A DNA stretch of 32,459 nucleotides from Oscillospiraceae bacterium (GCA_017405465.1 JAFRAJ010000032.1:1-32459); one strand, 5' to 3'. Positions 14,768 to 23,884 are shown, counted from the first letter of the stretch. Notes: generated by a model from the letters alone, not told the origin. Numbers and translations are program-made.

Positions 14768-17700
14768 TCAAACTCTTTCCACGGAAATGACGGCGTTCTC
14801 GCCGTTGATATCCCACTCCCTTGTAAAGCCTGTGCCTTCGCCGAAGAGGATCGCGTCGGCAAGGACGTCTTCGGAGATCTCCGAGGAGAACTCCCTGACC
14901 ACGTCTGCCAGGCGGTCGGATGTCTTTACACAGACTTTGATGTGATCCATGACGTTGAAATCAGCTTCCTTGCGCATGGACTGGATCTTGCTGACGACTT
15001 CACGCACATAACCTTCCTTGATGAGGTCTTCCGTGAGGTCGGTGTCGAGAGCCACGGTGTAGCCGCCTTCGGATGCGGAGGCGAAACCTTCCACTCTGGA
15101 GGCTTCGATCAGCAGATCTTCGGGAGCGAGGGTCTCGTCGCCGTCAGCGGTGTGGATCACCAGCTGGCCGGTCTCGTCCAGCTCCTTCTTGGCAGCGCTG
15201 CCGTCCAGATTCGCGAGTATCTCGCGGACTTCGTTGAGGCGTTTGCCGAAGCGTCTGCCGAGGGTGCGTAGCTGAGGTTTGAAAGTGTAGGAAGAGAAGC
15301 GGCTCATGTCATCAGTGAAGATCACGTTCTTAACGTTGAGCTCGTCTTCGATTATATCCTTGTACAGATCGCCCATAGCCTCGGCTCCTCCGACATACAT
15401 GACGGAGAGAGGCTGGCGGTTCTTTACGTTGGCTTCGTTCCTGGCAGCTCTTCCCAGCACGACTATCTTGAGCACTTCTTCCATATGGTGCTCCAGTTCC
15501 TCGTCTATGAGGGATTCGTCGGCGACAGGGAAGTCACACAGATGGATGCTCTCCGGAGCGGTGAGATCCACGCGGCGGACGATGTTCTGATAGATCTCTT
15601 CTGTCATGAAGGGGATCATCGGAGCAGCCAGCTTGGACAGAGTCACCAGGGCGGTCCAGAGGGTGAGGTACGCGTTGATCTTGCTCTGAGTCATCTCAGA
15701 CTCCCAGAAACGCTCCCTTGAACGTCTGACGTACCAGTTGGAAAGCTCGTCGGTGAAGTCCTGCAGGGCTCTTGCTGCCTCGGGGATCTTGTATCCGCCG
15801 AGATCCGCGTCGACTTCCTTGATGAGGGAGTTGAGACGGGAAAGCAGCCACCTGTCCATGGAGTTGAGAGTGGAGCGGTCCAGCGTATATTTCGTAGGAT
15901 CGAAGCTGTCTATATCTGCATAGAGAACATAGAACGCATAGGTGTTCCAGAATGTTCCGAGGAACTTTCTCTGCCCTTCGGTGACGGCTTCCTTGTAGAA
16001 GCGGTTGGGCAGCCAGGGAGCGCTGTTCTCATAGAAGTACCAGCGGATGCTGTCGGCGCCGTAGGCCTCGAGAGCCTCGAAAGGATCCACGGCATTGCCT
16101 TTGGACTTGCTCATCTTCTCGCCGTTCTCATCGAGGACGAGACCCAGAACGATGACGTTCTTATATGGGGCCTTGTTGAAGAGGAGCGTGGAGATGGCGA
16201 GCAGGGAGTAGAACCATCCTCTCGTCTGGTCCACCGCTTCGGAGATGAAGTCGGCGGGGAAGGTGGACTCGAAGGTCTCCTTGTTCTCGAAGGGATAGTG
16301 ATACTGAGCGAAGGGCATGGCGCCGGAGTCATACCAGCAGTCGATGACCTCTTCCACGCGGTGCATCGGCTTTCCGCAGACAGGGCACTTTATGGTGACT
16401 TCGTCGACATAGGGGCGGTGGAGCTCGATATCATCCGGGCAGTTGTCCGACATGCTCTTGAGCTCTTCTATGGAGCCAACGCAGTGTTTATGCCCGCATT
16501 CGCATTCCCAGATCGGAAGCGGGGTGCCCCAGTATCTGTTGCGGGAGATGGCCCAGTCCTGGATGTTCTCCAGCCAGTTGCCGAAGCGCTTCTCGCCGAT
16601 GGTGGCGGGGATCCAGTTTATCGTAGCATTGTTGCGCAGCAGGTCGTCCCTGACTTCTGTCATCTTTATGTACCAGGACTCCCTGGCGTAGTAGATGAGG
16701 GGGGTGCCGCAGCGCCAGCAGTGAGGATAGCTGTGGGTGAATTTAGGAGCGGAGAACAGGAGCTGCCTGTCTTCCAGATCCTGGAGGATGAGCGGGTCAG
16801 CCTGTTTCACGAAAGTGCCGGCCCAGGGAGTGGGCTCGGTCATATCGCCCTTGGAGTCAACGTACTGCAGGAAGGGCAGATCATATTTGAGACCTACCTG
16901 ATAGTCGTCCTCACCGAAAGCAGGAGCGATATGTACGATGCCGGTGCCTTCGCCGAGGGTGACGTAATCAGCCAGTGTCACGTAATGGCCCTTGCGGTCG
17001 ACCTTCTGGAATGAGTACAGAGGCTCATATTCCCTGCGTTCCAGTTCCCTGCCCTTCACGCGCTCAAGAACGGTCCAGCCTTCTTTCAGGACGCTCTCCA
17101 GCTGACCTTCAGCCAGCCAGTATGTATATCCGTCAGCAGCCTTGACCTTTACGTAATCAAGTTCAGGATGAACGCACAGCGCCACGTTGCTGGGAAGTGT
17201 CCAGGGAGTGGTCGTCCATGCGAGGAAATAGGCGTCATCGTCCTTGCACTTGAAGCGGACGACGGCAGAGCGCTCGGTGACGTCCTTGTAGCCCTGAGCC
17301 ACTTCGTGGGAGGCCAGAGGCGTCCCGCAGCGGGGGCAGTAGGGAACTATGCGGTAGCCCTTGTAGAGGAGACCTCTTTCCCAGATCTTCTTGAGTGACC
17401 ACCAGATGCTCTCGATATAGTCGTTCTCATAAGTGACATAGGGATGCTCCATGTCAGCCCAGAAGCCGACGGTGGAGGAGAAGTCCTCCCACATGCCCTT
17501 GTATTTCCAGACGCTCTCCTTGCACTTGTCGATGAAGGGGGCGATGCCGTATTTCTCGATGTTCTCCTTGCCCTCGAATCCGAGAAGCTTCTCTACTTCC
17601 AGCTCCACAGGCAGTCCGTGAGTGTCCCAGCCGGCTTTGCGGGGGACTCTCTCGCCCTTCATGGTATGGTAGCGGGGGATCATATCCTTTATGACCCTGG

Positions 17701-17881
17701 TGAGGACGTGGCCTATGTGCGGCTTTCCGTTTGCCGTAGGGGGTCCGTCATAGAACATGTAGACGGGGCTGTCCTTGCGGTCCTCGATGCTCTTCTCGAA
17801 GATCCTGTTGTCTTTCCAGAACTGCTCGATCTTCTTTTCCTGCTGGACGAAATTCCGGTTGGCATTTACCTTTTCGTACAT
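14768..17881 (-). CDS. ileS: Isoleucyl-tRNA synthetase, long (IleS2, eukaryote-like) type
   Basis: The enzyme charges tRNA-Ile with isoleucine. The 1037-residue protein has the class I motifs HIGH (55-58, in PPTANGKPHIGH) and KMSKS (589-593), with the CP1 editing domain between them and the anticodon-binding domain after about residue 660. Length, the PPTANG wording and KMSKSKGN are those of the long IleS2 clade rather than the ~920-residue IleS1 with its C-terminal zinc site. GGAGG lies 7 nt before ATG 17881. Its 5' leader is an Ile T-box, so expression rises when uncharged tRNA-Ile accumulates. Members of this clade tend to tolerate mupirocin; that is family knowledge, not shown here. Confidence 0.97.
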   Translation of the reverse strand: MYEKVNANRNFVQQEKKIEQFWKDNRIFEKSIEDRKDSPVYMFYDGPPTANGKPHIGHVLTRVIKDMIPRYHTMKGERVPRKAGWDTHGLPVELEVEKLLGFEGKENIEKYGIAPFIDKCKESVWKYKGMWEDFSSTVGFWADMEHPYVTYENDYIESIWWSLKKIWERGLLYKGYRIVPYCPRCGTPLASHEVAQGYKDVTERSAVVRFKCKDDDAYFLAWTTTPWTLPSNVALCVHPELDYVKVKAADGYTYWLAEGQLESVLKEGWTVLERVKGRELERREYEPLYSFQKVDRKGHYVTLADYVTLGEGTGIVHIAPAFGEDDYQVGLKYDLPFLQYVDSKGDMTEPTPWAGTFVKQADPLILQDLEDRQLLFSAPKFTHSYPHCWRCGTPLIYYARESWYIKMTEVRDDLLRNNATINWIPATIGEKRFGNWLENIQDWAISRNRYWGTPLPIWECECGHKHCVGSIEELKSMSDNCPDDIELHRPYVDEVTIKCPVCGKPMHRVEEVIDCWYDSGAMPFAQYHYPFENKETFESTFPADFISEAVDQTRGWFYSLLAISTLLFNKAPYKNVIVLGLVLDENGEKMSKSKGNAVDPFEALEAYGADSIRWYFYENSAPWLPNRFYKEAVTEGQRKFLGTFWNTYAFYVLYADIDSFDPTKYTLDRSTLNSMDRWLLSRLNSLIKEVDADLGGYKIPEAARALQDFTDELSNWYVRRSRERFWESEMTQSKINAYLTLWTALVTLSKLAAPMIPFMTEEIYQNIVRRVDLTAPESIHLCDFPVADESLIDEELEHHMEEVLKIVVLGRAARNEANVKNRQPLSVMYVGGAEAMGDLYKDIIEDELNVKNVIFTDDMSRFSSYTFKPQLRTLGRRFGKRLNEVREILANLDGSAAKKELDETGQLVIHTADGDETLAPEDLLIEASRVEGFASASEGGYTVALDTDLTEDLIKEGYVREVVSKIQSMRKEADFNVMDHIKVCVKTSDRLADVVREFSSEISEDVLADAILFGEGTGFTREWDINGENAVISVERV

Positions 17882-17896
17882 TATTTCCTCCTGTAA

Positions 17897-18129
17897 TAAA
17901 AAAGCCTCCGCCCCAAAGGACGAAGGTCTTAACTTCGTTGTACCACCTCAGGCATACAGTCATATGCTGCCTCTGTAACGGGAGACTCCCGCTGATATCT
18001 ACCGGCTTTCGCTTTGGTATCAGAGCTCGGAAGGGATCTTCACTCGCGTCCTACTCGCTGCGGGCTCACACCCTCCCCGCATCGCTGTGCCTTTCATACG
18101 CGGCTAATGTCTTCATCATCGCCTTTTGC
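17897..18129 (-). promoter_or_regulatory. T-box riboswitch, isoleucine-specific, leader of ileS
   Basis: Reading leftward from about 18129, the RNA has the GATGAAGA start of stem I and a specifier region GAAG-ATC-CCTTCCGAG with the Ile codon ATC at 18037-18035. The T-box sequence GAGGTGGTA lies at about 17949-17941. The antiterminator arms ACGAAG/CTTCGT compete with a terminator whose arms CCTTCGTCC and GGGCGGAGG (17926-17905) precede a six-T run. Uncharged tRNA-Ile would pair at the specifier and the T-box and allow read-through into ileS. Confidence 0.95.
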
Positions 18130-18135
18130 ACATAC

Positions 18136-18163
18136 ATTATACCTATATAAATATAAAAGTCAA
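18136..18163 (-). promoter_or_regulatory. Promoter of the T-box/ileS transcript
   Basis: On the minus strand -35 TTGACT (18163-18158) is 16 bp from a perfect -10 TATAAT (18141-18136). RNA would start near 18129, at the expected start of the T-box. Confidence 0.75.
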
Positions 18164-18177
18164 AAGAAGTTTGACTT
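18157..18177 (-). terminator. Inverted repeat overlapping the ileS -35 box
   Basis: AAGTCAAA (18157-18164) and TTTGACTT (18170-18177) are perfect 8-bp arms with a 5-nt spacer. Read leftward a T-rich stretch follows, so it may be a weak terminator for transcription through the Sir2 remnant. It could equally be a protein site over the ileS -35. Confidence 0.4.
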
Positions 18178-18314
18178 AAGGAACAGCATGTGGAATCAGT
18201 TCTTCAGAGTGCCTATGGCTTCGTCTGTTTGGACGCGGACTTCCTCCTGCTGACAGGCAGGTATTACTCCACCTGAAGCGGATGAATAAAGGAGATCAGG
18301 TCTCAGATCACACC
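18178..18314. other. Short gene-free gap
   Basis: This stretch lies between the ileS promoter region and the Sir2 remnant. I see no gene, RNA or clear signal in it; it may be decayed flanking DNA of the remnant. Confidence 0.5.
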
Positions 18315-18632
18315 TCAGATGTCCGATCCGTTCCTTTCAAGGAGCTGCGTGATGACTTCTCCGCTGTCGCCGTCTATGCATACAGACCGGTCTTGGATCT
18401 GCACAGGACAGTAGGCCTCACTGTAGCTGAGACAGGCATAGAATGCCCTGGGATCATCGAGAGTCATCTGCCAGAACGGATACTTGATGATCAGCGGAGT
18501 GTTCATTCCGACTCCGATCTCCAGGAATAGTACATGAAGGCCTTCATGTAGTTTAAGAAAATCAGAATAGGCAGCGGAAGCTCTGTGCCATCCTTCGTCT
18601 TCTGCGAAGGAATCGTCCGAGCGCAGATTCAT
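18315..18632 (-). pseudogene. C-terminal remnant of a Sir2-family (SirTM-like) NAD-dependent deacylase/ADP-ribosyltransferase
   Basis: The 105-codon open frame begins with NLRSDDSFAEDEGW and continues with LFLEIGVGMNTPLIIKYPFW (residues 35-54), then FYACLSYSEAYCP and a terminal CIDGD. This string matches the C-terminal third of Firmicute Sir2-family proteins that usually sit beside a macrodomain gene. The N-terminal NAD-binding half and the zinc finger are absent: upstream DNA is the terminator of the neighbouring esterase gene. No ribosome site precedes the ATG. It is therefore a truncated relic, cut at about 18633-18650; it could be expressed only as an inactive fragment. Family identity is recalled from motifs and is not verified by search. 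Confidence 0.7.
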
Positions 18633-18651
18633 AGTGAAGAAGGAACAGACA

Positions 18652-18678
18652 AACAGCCGCTCTTATCGAGCGGCTGTT
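18652..18678 (-). terminator. Intrinsic terminator of the esterase gene
   Basis: AACAGCCGCTC (18678-18668 on the minus strand) pairs perfectly with GAGCGGCTGTT (18662-18652) around GATAA, followed by the T-rich TGTCTGTTCC, about 50 nt after the esterase stop. Confidence 0.8.
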
Positions 18679-18727
18679 GACTTATCACTTTGAGTTTTGA
18701 TCCGGTTAGTAATAATTACACTTATTA

Positions 18728-20578
18728 TTACTCTGTGTAGATGACTTCGCCTGTCTCCTTGTCGCGGCGGTAATGCTTCAGGAAGTTGTATGCGATATCG
18801 CCGTAGCCGGGCCAGAGTGAGTGCATCAGATATTCGGTGACGTTGAGACCGATCATCGGAACGCCCTTCTCATTCTTGATGAGCCATTCGGCATTGCGCC
18901 ACTCTCCGTTGGCTGTCGTGATCTCCAGTGAGTCGAACGGACGGCCGATCACTGGGTATTTGACATAGTCGAATTCTTCGACAGGGTCGATCTCGTTGAA
19001 TTTGCAGTAGGTCTGCAGGAAGTCGCGGCCGCCTTCATTGAGATGGTTGTTCTCGGAATCCCATGCCGCAAAGTCATAGGTGGAAGAGATGAGCATCGCC
19101 GGCATGTCTATGTTCTTATAGAGCTCTTCTGCAGTGTCAGGAAGGTCACGCAGCGGCATTGCCATCGGGGCGGCAGCTGCAAATACTTCCGGATGATGCG
19201 CGATGCAGTGATAGGTGGCCCAGCCGCCCATTGAATATCCTGTTACCCAGACGCGCTCGGGATCAAGTGCGGGATATTTGTCGAGAATGTACTTGGTGAA
19301 TCGGGGCAGGAGCTCTCCGCCGATGAGGGTCAGTCCGCTGTGCATCGCTGCTGCGATGGCGAAGTTCTGCTCTCCTGCTGTGAGGAGGATTCCGGTCTCG
19401 TCCAGGAACATCAGGACATCGTCTCCGCCGCCGTGGTTGGCGAGAAGGAGAGGCACGCTGTGTTCCGGAGCTGTGTTGTTCAGGACTTCCTGCGGGAGGA
19501 CCTCATACCAGGTATCGAGGTAATCGCCGGCTTCTGACATCAGTCCGCCGGGGCTCTTAAGGTCGCTGAAGGTCTCAGTGTCTTTGACGAAGGTGACCTG
19601 GAGGTTGCCGATGACGGTCCTGTCGTTGAGAACGGGGTTCCGGCGTGAGAGTGCGAAACGTGCGATCTCAGGAGCGGGGACGTATCCCTTGTAGCAGTTC
19701 GTTACGCGGGGCTCGAGATACTTGGTCTGGACGTTTGCCGAGCGCTGGATGAACATGAACATACTGCGGAAAGCCTTCTCGATCCAGCAGGCTACATTGC
19801 CGTCCTTGTCTTCTGCGGTGCGGACCTCGCGGATCGGAAGCTGCTGGTTATAGAAGCGGGAGATCCCGTCTGCGAGACCGTAGGCATTAGCGCCGTTTGC
19901 TTCGCGGAACTTGCGGATCTCAGTCGAGGTTCCGTTGACTATGAATGCAGGAACATACAGTGTGACAGCTACTTCTTCTGACATCTCTCCGCCGTAGGTG
20001 AAGTATCCGGCTACACGGCCGATCAGCTCTTCACGGGAACCGGCTACGAAGTTGTTCATGAAGGTGGCGCCTTCATCAACGCCGAACATGTAGGTCTTGC
20101 CGTAACCGCCGCAGTACTCGCTCTCTGCAGGAACGCAGCGTTCGCCGTCGATCTCAATGAAAGCCTTCTGACTCAGAAGGGCATTATAGAGAGTGTAGCT
20201 GTACTGAAGGTCATTCTCTGTGTAGCCTTCCGCTTTCTCGGGCATCTGGAGGATTATCGTTCCGATAGCCTCGTTGATCAGCTTGATGAGACCGAGCTGC
20301 TCAAGATATGCCTTTCCTTCCTCTTTAGTCTCGAGCCTGCGGGGAGCAAAGACGATGAACGTCGTGTTGTTCCTGGCTCCTGTCTCTGCACCGTAGATGT
20401 TGGGAGCACGGTAGAAATACGCCAGATCGTTAGGGAAGTCTTCAAGAGCGGGATTGAGGATCTGTTTGAAGCGTGAGGCTCCGGACAGTTTGGACGTGAC
20501 GCCGGGAGCATTCGCACGAACCTCTTCGAGCGTTTCGAATGTAGCAGGGTTGTCCTGCCGGTTCCAGTAATTCAGCAT
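18728..20578 (-). CDS. Large cytosolic alpha/beta hydrolase (putative esterase)
   Basis: The C-terminal half of this 616-residue protein is an alpha/beta hydrolase related to feruloyl-esterase/PHB-depolymerase-like enzymes. NHGGGDD (about 380-386) would form the oxyanion hole, GYSMGG (447-452) holds the nucleophile Ser449, and a late His in the region after 540 would complete the triad. The first ~340 residues are an extra domain I do not recognise, possibly beta-rich. There is no signal peptide or membrane helix, so the substrate is intracellular. GGAGG stands just ahead of ATG 20578. It is monocistronic and diverges from the malate genes. An esterase of unknown substrate is the safest call. 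Confidence 0.78.
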   Translation of the reverse strand: MLNYWNRQDNPATFETLEEVRANAPGVTSKLSGASRFKQILNPALEDFPNDLAYFYRAPNIYGAETGARNNTTFIVFAPRRLETKEEGKAYLEQLGLIKLINEAIGTIILQMPEKAEGYTENDLQYSYTLYNALLSQKAFIEIDGERCVPAESEYCGGYGKTYMFGVDEGATFMNNFVAGSREELIGRVAGYFTYGGEMSEEVAVTLYVPAFIVNGTSTEIRKFREANGANAYGLADGISRFYNQQLPIREVRTAEDKDGNVACWIEKAFRSMFMFIQRSANVQTKYLEPRVTNCYKGYVPAPEIARFALSRRNPVLNDRTVIGNLQVTFVKDTETFSDLKSPGGLMSEAGDYLDTWYEVLPQEVLNNTAPEHSVPLLLANHGGGDDVLMFLDETGILLTAGEQNFAIAAAMHSGLTLIGGELLPRFTKYILDKYPALDPERVWVTGYSMGGWATYHCIAHHPEVFAAAAPMAMPLRDLPDTAEELYKNIDMPAMLISSTYDFAAWDSENNHLNEGGRDFLQTYCKFNEIDPVEEFDYVKYPVIGRPFDSLEITTANGEWRNAEWLIKNEKGVPMIGLNVTEYLMHSLWPGYGDIAYNFLKHYRRDKETGEVIYTE

Positions 20579-20627
20579 GAGTTTTCCTCCTTGGTCTGAA
20601 TGTTGAATATTTAGTGTTCTTAGATTC

Positions 20628-20657
20628 AGTATAATCCCCGGATGCGATGTTTGTCAG
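20628..20657 (-). promoter_or_regulatory. Promoter of the esterase gene
   Basis: On the minus strand -35 CTGACA (20657-20652) is followed after 18 bp by -10 TATACT (20633-20628), 50 bp upstream of ATG 20578. Confidence 0.6.
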
Positions 20658-20868
20658 TGTATGCTCCTGTTTTTGATGAACACTACAGCATTATCGTGTA
20701 AAGGTTGTGAAATATCACGAAATAAATGGAATAAAGGCACTAAACCAGCCTCAATGTAGAGAAATTTAGATGATATGATGCTAAACTAGTAACGATTAAT
20801 GATTTGATCTAGCCGGATGCGCTGAACGGGAGAAGTGCTCACAGGCGATGATAAACGGAGGTAACAAG

Positions 20869-21978
20869 ATGGAGACCAGACCTTATGTCCCGTGGGATCT
20901 TATGAACAGTTTTATGATCGATGTTTTCAAGAAGTACGGCGTTCCGGAAGAGGACGCGGCGATCTGCGCCGATGTTCTTCTGGAGTCCGACCGCAGAGGC
21001 ATAGAGAGCCACGGATGCAACCGCTTCAAACCCATCTATCTCGACCGCATAGACAACGGTACACTGCTGCCTGTGACCAAGATGGATATAGTCAAGGAGA
21101 CGCCGACCACTGTGGTCATGGATGCCAATAACGGTATGGGAATGGTTGCGAGCTACCATATGATGAAGAAGCTCATCGAAAAGGCCAAGACTTACGGCAT
21201 GGCCGGTGGTGCGATCTACAATTCGACTCACTACGGAATAGCCGGATACTGGACCACCATGGCGGAAAAAGAGGGAATGATAGGCATCAGCGGCACGAAC
21301 GCGAGGCCTTCTGTCGCCCCGACTTTCGGAGTTGAGCCCATGATGGGAACCAACCCTCTCACGTTTACGATGCCTACTGATGAGGAGTTCCCGTTCAACT
21401 TCGACTGCGCTACATCCATCGTGCAGAACGGAAAGATAGAGTTCTATGAGCGTGAGGGCAAGCCAACCCCTGCAGGACTGGTCGTCACAAAAGACGGCGG
21501 TACCATGACGGATTCCGGTGCGATCCTCAGAGAGATGAGAGCCGGCAACTGCGCGCTTCTCTCCATAGGAGGTCTCGGTGAAGAGACCGGCGGATACAAA
21601 GGATACGGATTTACCACGATCGTTGAGATCCTCTCTGCTGCACTTGCAGGCGGTCCCTTCATGAAGGAGCTGAGCGGAAAGAATCCTGACGGCACGAACA
21701 AGATGTACCGCCTCGGACATTTCTTCTTCGTGATCAACCCCGAGTTCTTCATGGGCCTCGATACATTCAAGAAGACTGCGGGAGGCATACTCAGGGGACT
21801 CAGAGAATCCGAAAAGGCCCCCGGTGCGGAGCGTATATATACTGCCGGCGAGAAAGAATGGCTGGCATGGCAGGAAAGAAAGGACAAGGGAGTCCCGGTA
21901 GGAGATTCGATCCAGAAAGAACTCGTAGAGCTCCGTGAAAAGTTCGGACTCGATTACAAATTCCCGTTTGAAGCCTGA
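20869..21978 (+). CDS. Ldh_2-family malate/L-lactate (ureidoglycolate-type) dehydrogenase
   Basis: The 369-residue product belongs to the NAD(P)-dependent Ldh_2 family (malate, sulfolactate, ureidoglycolate or L-lactate dehydrogenases), which is unrelated to classical LDH. Visible hallmarks are RRGIESHG with the active-site His (about residues 42-49), NSTHYGIAGYW (about 115-125) and GTNARPS.....VEPMMGTNPL, which shapes the cofactor pocket. I place the start at ATG 20869 because GGAGG ends 7 nt upstream; ATG 20848 would contain that site. The malic enzyme gene follows after 14 nt, so malate is the likely substrate: oxidation to oxaloacetate here and decarboxylation to pyruvate by the partner. 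Substrate choice is inferred from context. Confidence 0.88.
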   Translation: METRPYVPWDLMNSFMIDVFKKYGVPEEDAAICADVLLESDRRGIESHGCNRFKPIYLDRIDNGTLLPVTKMDIVKETPTTVVMDANNGMGMVASYHMMKKLIEKAKTYGMAGGAIYNSTHYGIAGYWTTMAEKEGMIGISGTNARPSVAPTFGVEPMMGTNPLTFTMPTDEEFPFNFDCATSIVQNGKIEFYEREGKPTPAGLVVTKDGGTMTDSGAILREMRAGNCALLSIGGLGEETGGYKGYGFTTIVEILSAALAGGPFMKELSGKNPDGTNKMYRLGHFFFVINPEFFMGLDTFKKTAGGILRGLRESEKAPGAERIYTAGEKEWLAWQERKDKGVPVGDSIQKELVELREKFGLDYKFPFEA

Positions 21979-21992
21979 CAGGAGGAAAAACA

Positions 21993-23165
21993 ATGGATTA
22001 TATGAAGGAATCCCTGAGACTCCACGGAGAGTGGAAGGGCAAGATAGAAGTCGTCGCCAGAGTCCCTGTAGGGACCAAGGACGACCTGTCCCTGGCTTAT
22101 ACTCCCGGCGTGGCGCAGCCCTGCCTGGAGATACAGAAGGATATAAACAAGAGCTATGATCTCACGAGACGCCACAACCTCTGTGCCGTCATCACGGACG
22201 GTTCCGCGGTGCTGGGACTCGGCGATATAGGTCCGGAAGCCGGAATGCCGGTAATGGAAGGAAAATGCGTTCTGTTCAAGAGCTTCGGCGGAGTGGACGC
22301 TTTCCCTCTCTGCGTCAAGACACAGGATGTAGATGAGTTCGTCAATACCGTCTACCTCATCTCCGGTTCTTTCGGAGGCATCAACCTTGAGGACATAGCT
22401 TCTCCCAGATGCTTCGAGATCGAGAGAAAGCTTAAAGAGAAATGCGACATTCCGATCTTCCATGATGATCAGCACGGTACAGCTATAATCACGCTGGCAG
22501 GACTTACCAATGCACTCAAGGTAGTAGGCAAGAAGAAGGAAGATGTAAAAATCGTCACATCAGGAGCAGGTGCTGCCGCGATCTCCATCACGAAACTGCT
22601 TTTGTCCGCAGGATACAGGAACATCGTGATGACAGACAGACAAGGTGCGATCTATGAGGGAAGGGACGGACTCAACTGGATCAAGGAAGAGATGTCGCAT
22701 GTGACCAACCCCGACAAGGAGACCGGAAAGCTCGCAGATGTAATCAAAGGAGCTGATGTGTTCATCGGAGTTTCAGCTCCGGGAACCCTTACCACTGAGA
22801 TGGTCAGGACGATGAATAAGGATGCTATAGTGTTTGCGTGTGCGAACCCGACGCCTGAGATCATGCCTGAGGACGCCAAGGCAGGCGGGGCAAGGGTCGT
22901 GGCCAGCGGCAGAAGCGACTATCCGAACCAGATCAACAATGTTCTGGCATTCCCCGGAGTGTTCCGCGGAACATTCGATGCCAGAGCTTCAGACATCAAC
23001 GAAGAGATGAAGATGGCGGCTGCAAAAGCGCTCGCATCCCTCGTATCAGATGAAGAACTCAGTGAAGATTACATCATCCCCAAGGCTTTCGATGAGAGAG
23101 TCGGCCCGACAGTCGCTGCGGCAGTAGCCGAAGCGGCCAGAGCCACCGGTGTTGCACGTATCTGA
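21993..23165 (+). CDS. Malic enzyme (malate dehydrogenase, oxaloacetate-decarboxylating)
   Basis: The 390-residue protein is a compact bacterial malic enzyme without the phosphotransacetylase extension of MaeB. It shows YTPGVAQPC with the catalytic Tyr (about 31-39), [20 protein letters not shown] (about 69-88), FHDDQHGTA with the metal-binding acids (about 155-163), a [12 protein letters not shown](P) site and [10 protein letters not shown] (about 286-295). It converts malate to pyruvate and CO2 with NAD(P)H formation in the cytosol. AGGAGG precedes ATG 21993. It forms a two-gene operon with the Ldh_2 dehydrogenase, closed by a strong terminator. NAD versus NADP preference cannot be read from the sequence. 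Confidence 0.95.
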   Translation: MDYMKESLRLHGEWKGKIEVVARVPVGTKDDLSLAYTPGVAQPCLEIQKDINKSYDLTRRHNLCAVITDGSAVLGLGDIGPEAGMPVMEGKCVLFKSFGGVDAFPLCVKTQDVDEFVNTVYLISGSFGGINLEDIASPRCFEIERKLKEKCDIPIFHDDQHGTAIITLAGLTNALKVVGKKKEDVKIVTSGAGAAAISITKLLLSAGYRNIVMTDRQGAIYEGRDGLNWIKEEMSHVTNPDKETGKLADVIKGADVFIGVSAPGTLTTEMVRTMNKDAIVFACANPTPEIMPEDAKAGGARVVASGRSDYPNQINNVLAFPGVFRGTFDARASDINEEMKMAAAKALASLVSDEELSEDYIIPKAFDERVGPTVAAAVAEAARATGVARI

Positions 23166-23179
23166 ATCTGAATTATAAG

Positions 23180-23216
23180 AAAAGACCCCTGCTGTTTCGT
23201 CAGCAGAGGTCTTTTT
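23180..23216 (+). terminator. Intrinsic terminator of the malate operon
   Basis: AAAAGACC-CCTGCTG pairs with CAGCAG-AGGTCTTTTT around TTTCGT, 15 nt after the malic enzyme stop. The A-rich left arm allows activity on both strands. Confidence 0.9.
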
Positions 23217-23265
23217 ATATGGGGAAATGCATGATCCGGGCTTAAAGGACAGTAAACTTGCAGGT

Positions 23266-23279
23266 CACACATGTGACAG
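23266..23279. promoter_or_regulatory. Small inverted repeat upstream of the P-loop gene
   Basis: GTCACA and TGTGAC are 6-bp perfect arms separated by CA, about 57 bp upstream of the start codon. It may be an operator; no regulator gene is adjacent, so this is tentative. Confidence 0.3.
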
Positions 23280-23335
23280 GGTCAATTCTGCCTGCAGAAA
23301 TGATAATATTATATAGACTCATGGAGGACAGGCAG

Positions 23336-23884
23336 ATGAAGCTGGTATTCTTGATAGGAAGCGGAGCCGTAGGCAAGATGACCGTCGGGCAGGAGCTCGC
23401 CAGGATGACGGGACTGCGCCTTTTTCACAATCATATGAGTATCGAGCCTGTCATTGAGATCTTCGGAAGTCTGAACAGGAAGGCAGTGGACGGGATACGT
23501 GACGTCGTATTCCGGGAATTCGCAGCTTCCGATAATTACGGAATGATCTTCACTTATATGTGGGCTTTCGACCATCAAAGCGACTGGGATTATATCGAAC
23601 ACGTCAAGGAGATATTCGCTCCATATGGAACAGAGTTCTATTATGTGGAGCTGATCGCGCCGCTGGAGGTCCGGCTCAAAAGGAACGTGACGGAGAACAG
23701 GATCAGGAACAAACCGTCCAAAGCGGACATAGAGTTCTCCAATGCGAACCTGATGAGGGAAGAGAATTACAGACTCGTAAGCAGAGAGGGAGAGATCCCT
23801 TTTGAGAACTATCTGCGTATCGACAATTCGGACCTCGATCCAGGAGATGCAGCTGCGTTCATAAAAGAGACCTTCGGGCTTTGA
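23336..23884 (+). CDS. P-loop AAA-type small kinase-like protein
   Basis: The 182-residue product starts with a beta-strand and a P-loop, GSGAVGKMTVG (about 8-18), and continues with RLFHNHMSIEP, a string shared by a family of small uncharacterised P-loop proteins annotated as AAA/shikimate-kinase-like. The usual Ser/Thr after the Walker Lys is Met followed by Thr, which is normal in this family. A lid-like basic stretch (RLKRNVTENRIRNK, about 116-129) suggests phosphotransfer to a small molecule. GGAGG (23323-23327) lies 8 nt before ATG 23336, so the longer frame from 23258 is not the real start. The gene stands alone; the substrate is unknown. Confidence 0.75.
   Translation: MKLVFLIGSGAVGKMTVGQELARMTGLRLFHNHMSIEPVIEIFGSLNRKAVDGIRDVVFREFAASDNYGMIFTYMWAFDHQSDWDYIEHVKEIFAPYGTEFYYVELIAPLEVRLKRNVTENRIRNKPSKADIEFSNANLMREENYRLVSREGEIPFENYLRIDNSDLDPGDAAAFIKETFGL

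Noticed and set aside
18282..18530. Small + strand open frame opposite the Sir2 relic
   Set aside because: The minus-strand frame has clear Sir2 motifs, while the + frame has none and no ribosome site.
20714..20725. CRP-like site GTGAAATATCAC between esterase and Ldh_2 genes
   Set aside because: The half-sites are separated by 4 rather than 6 bases, outer positions do not match, and CRP-type control is not typical of clostridia.
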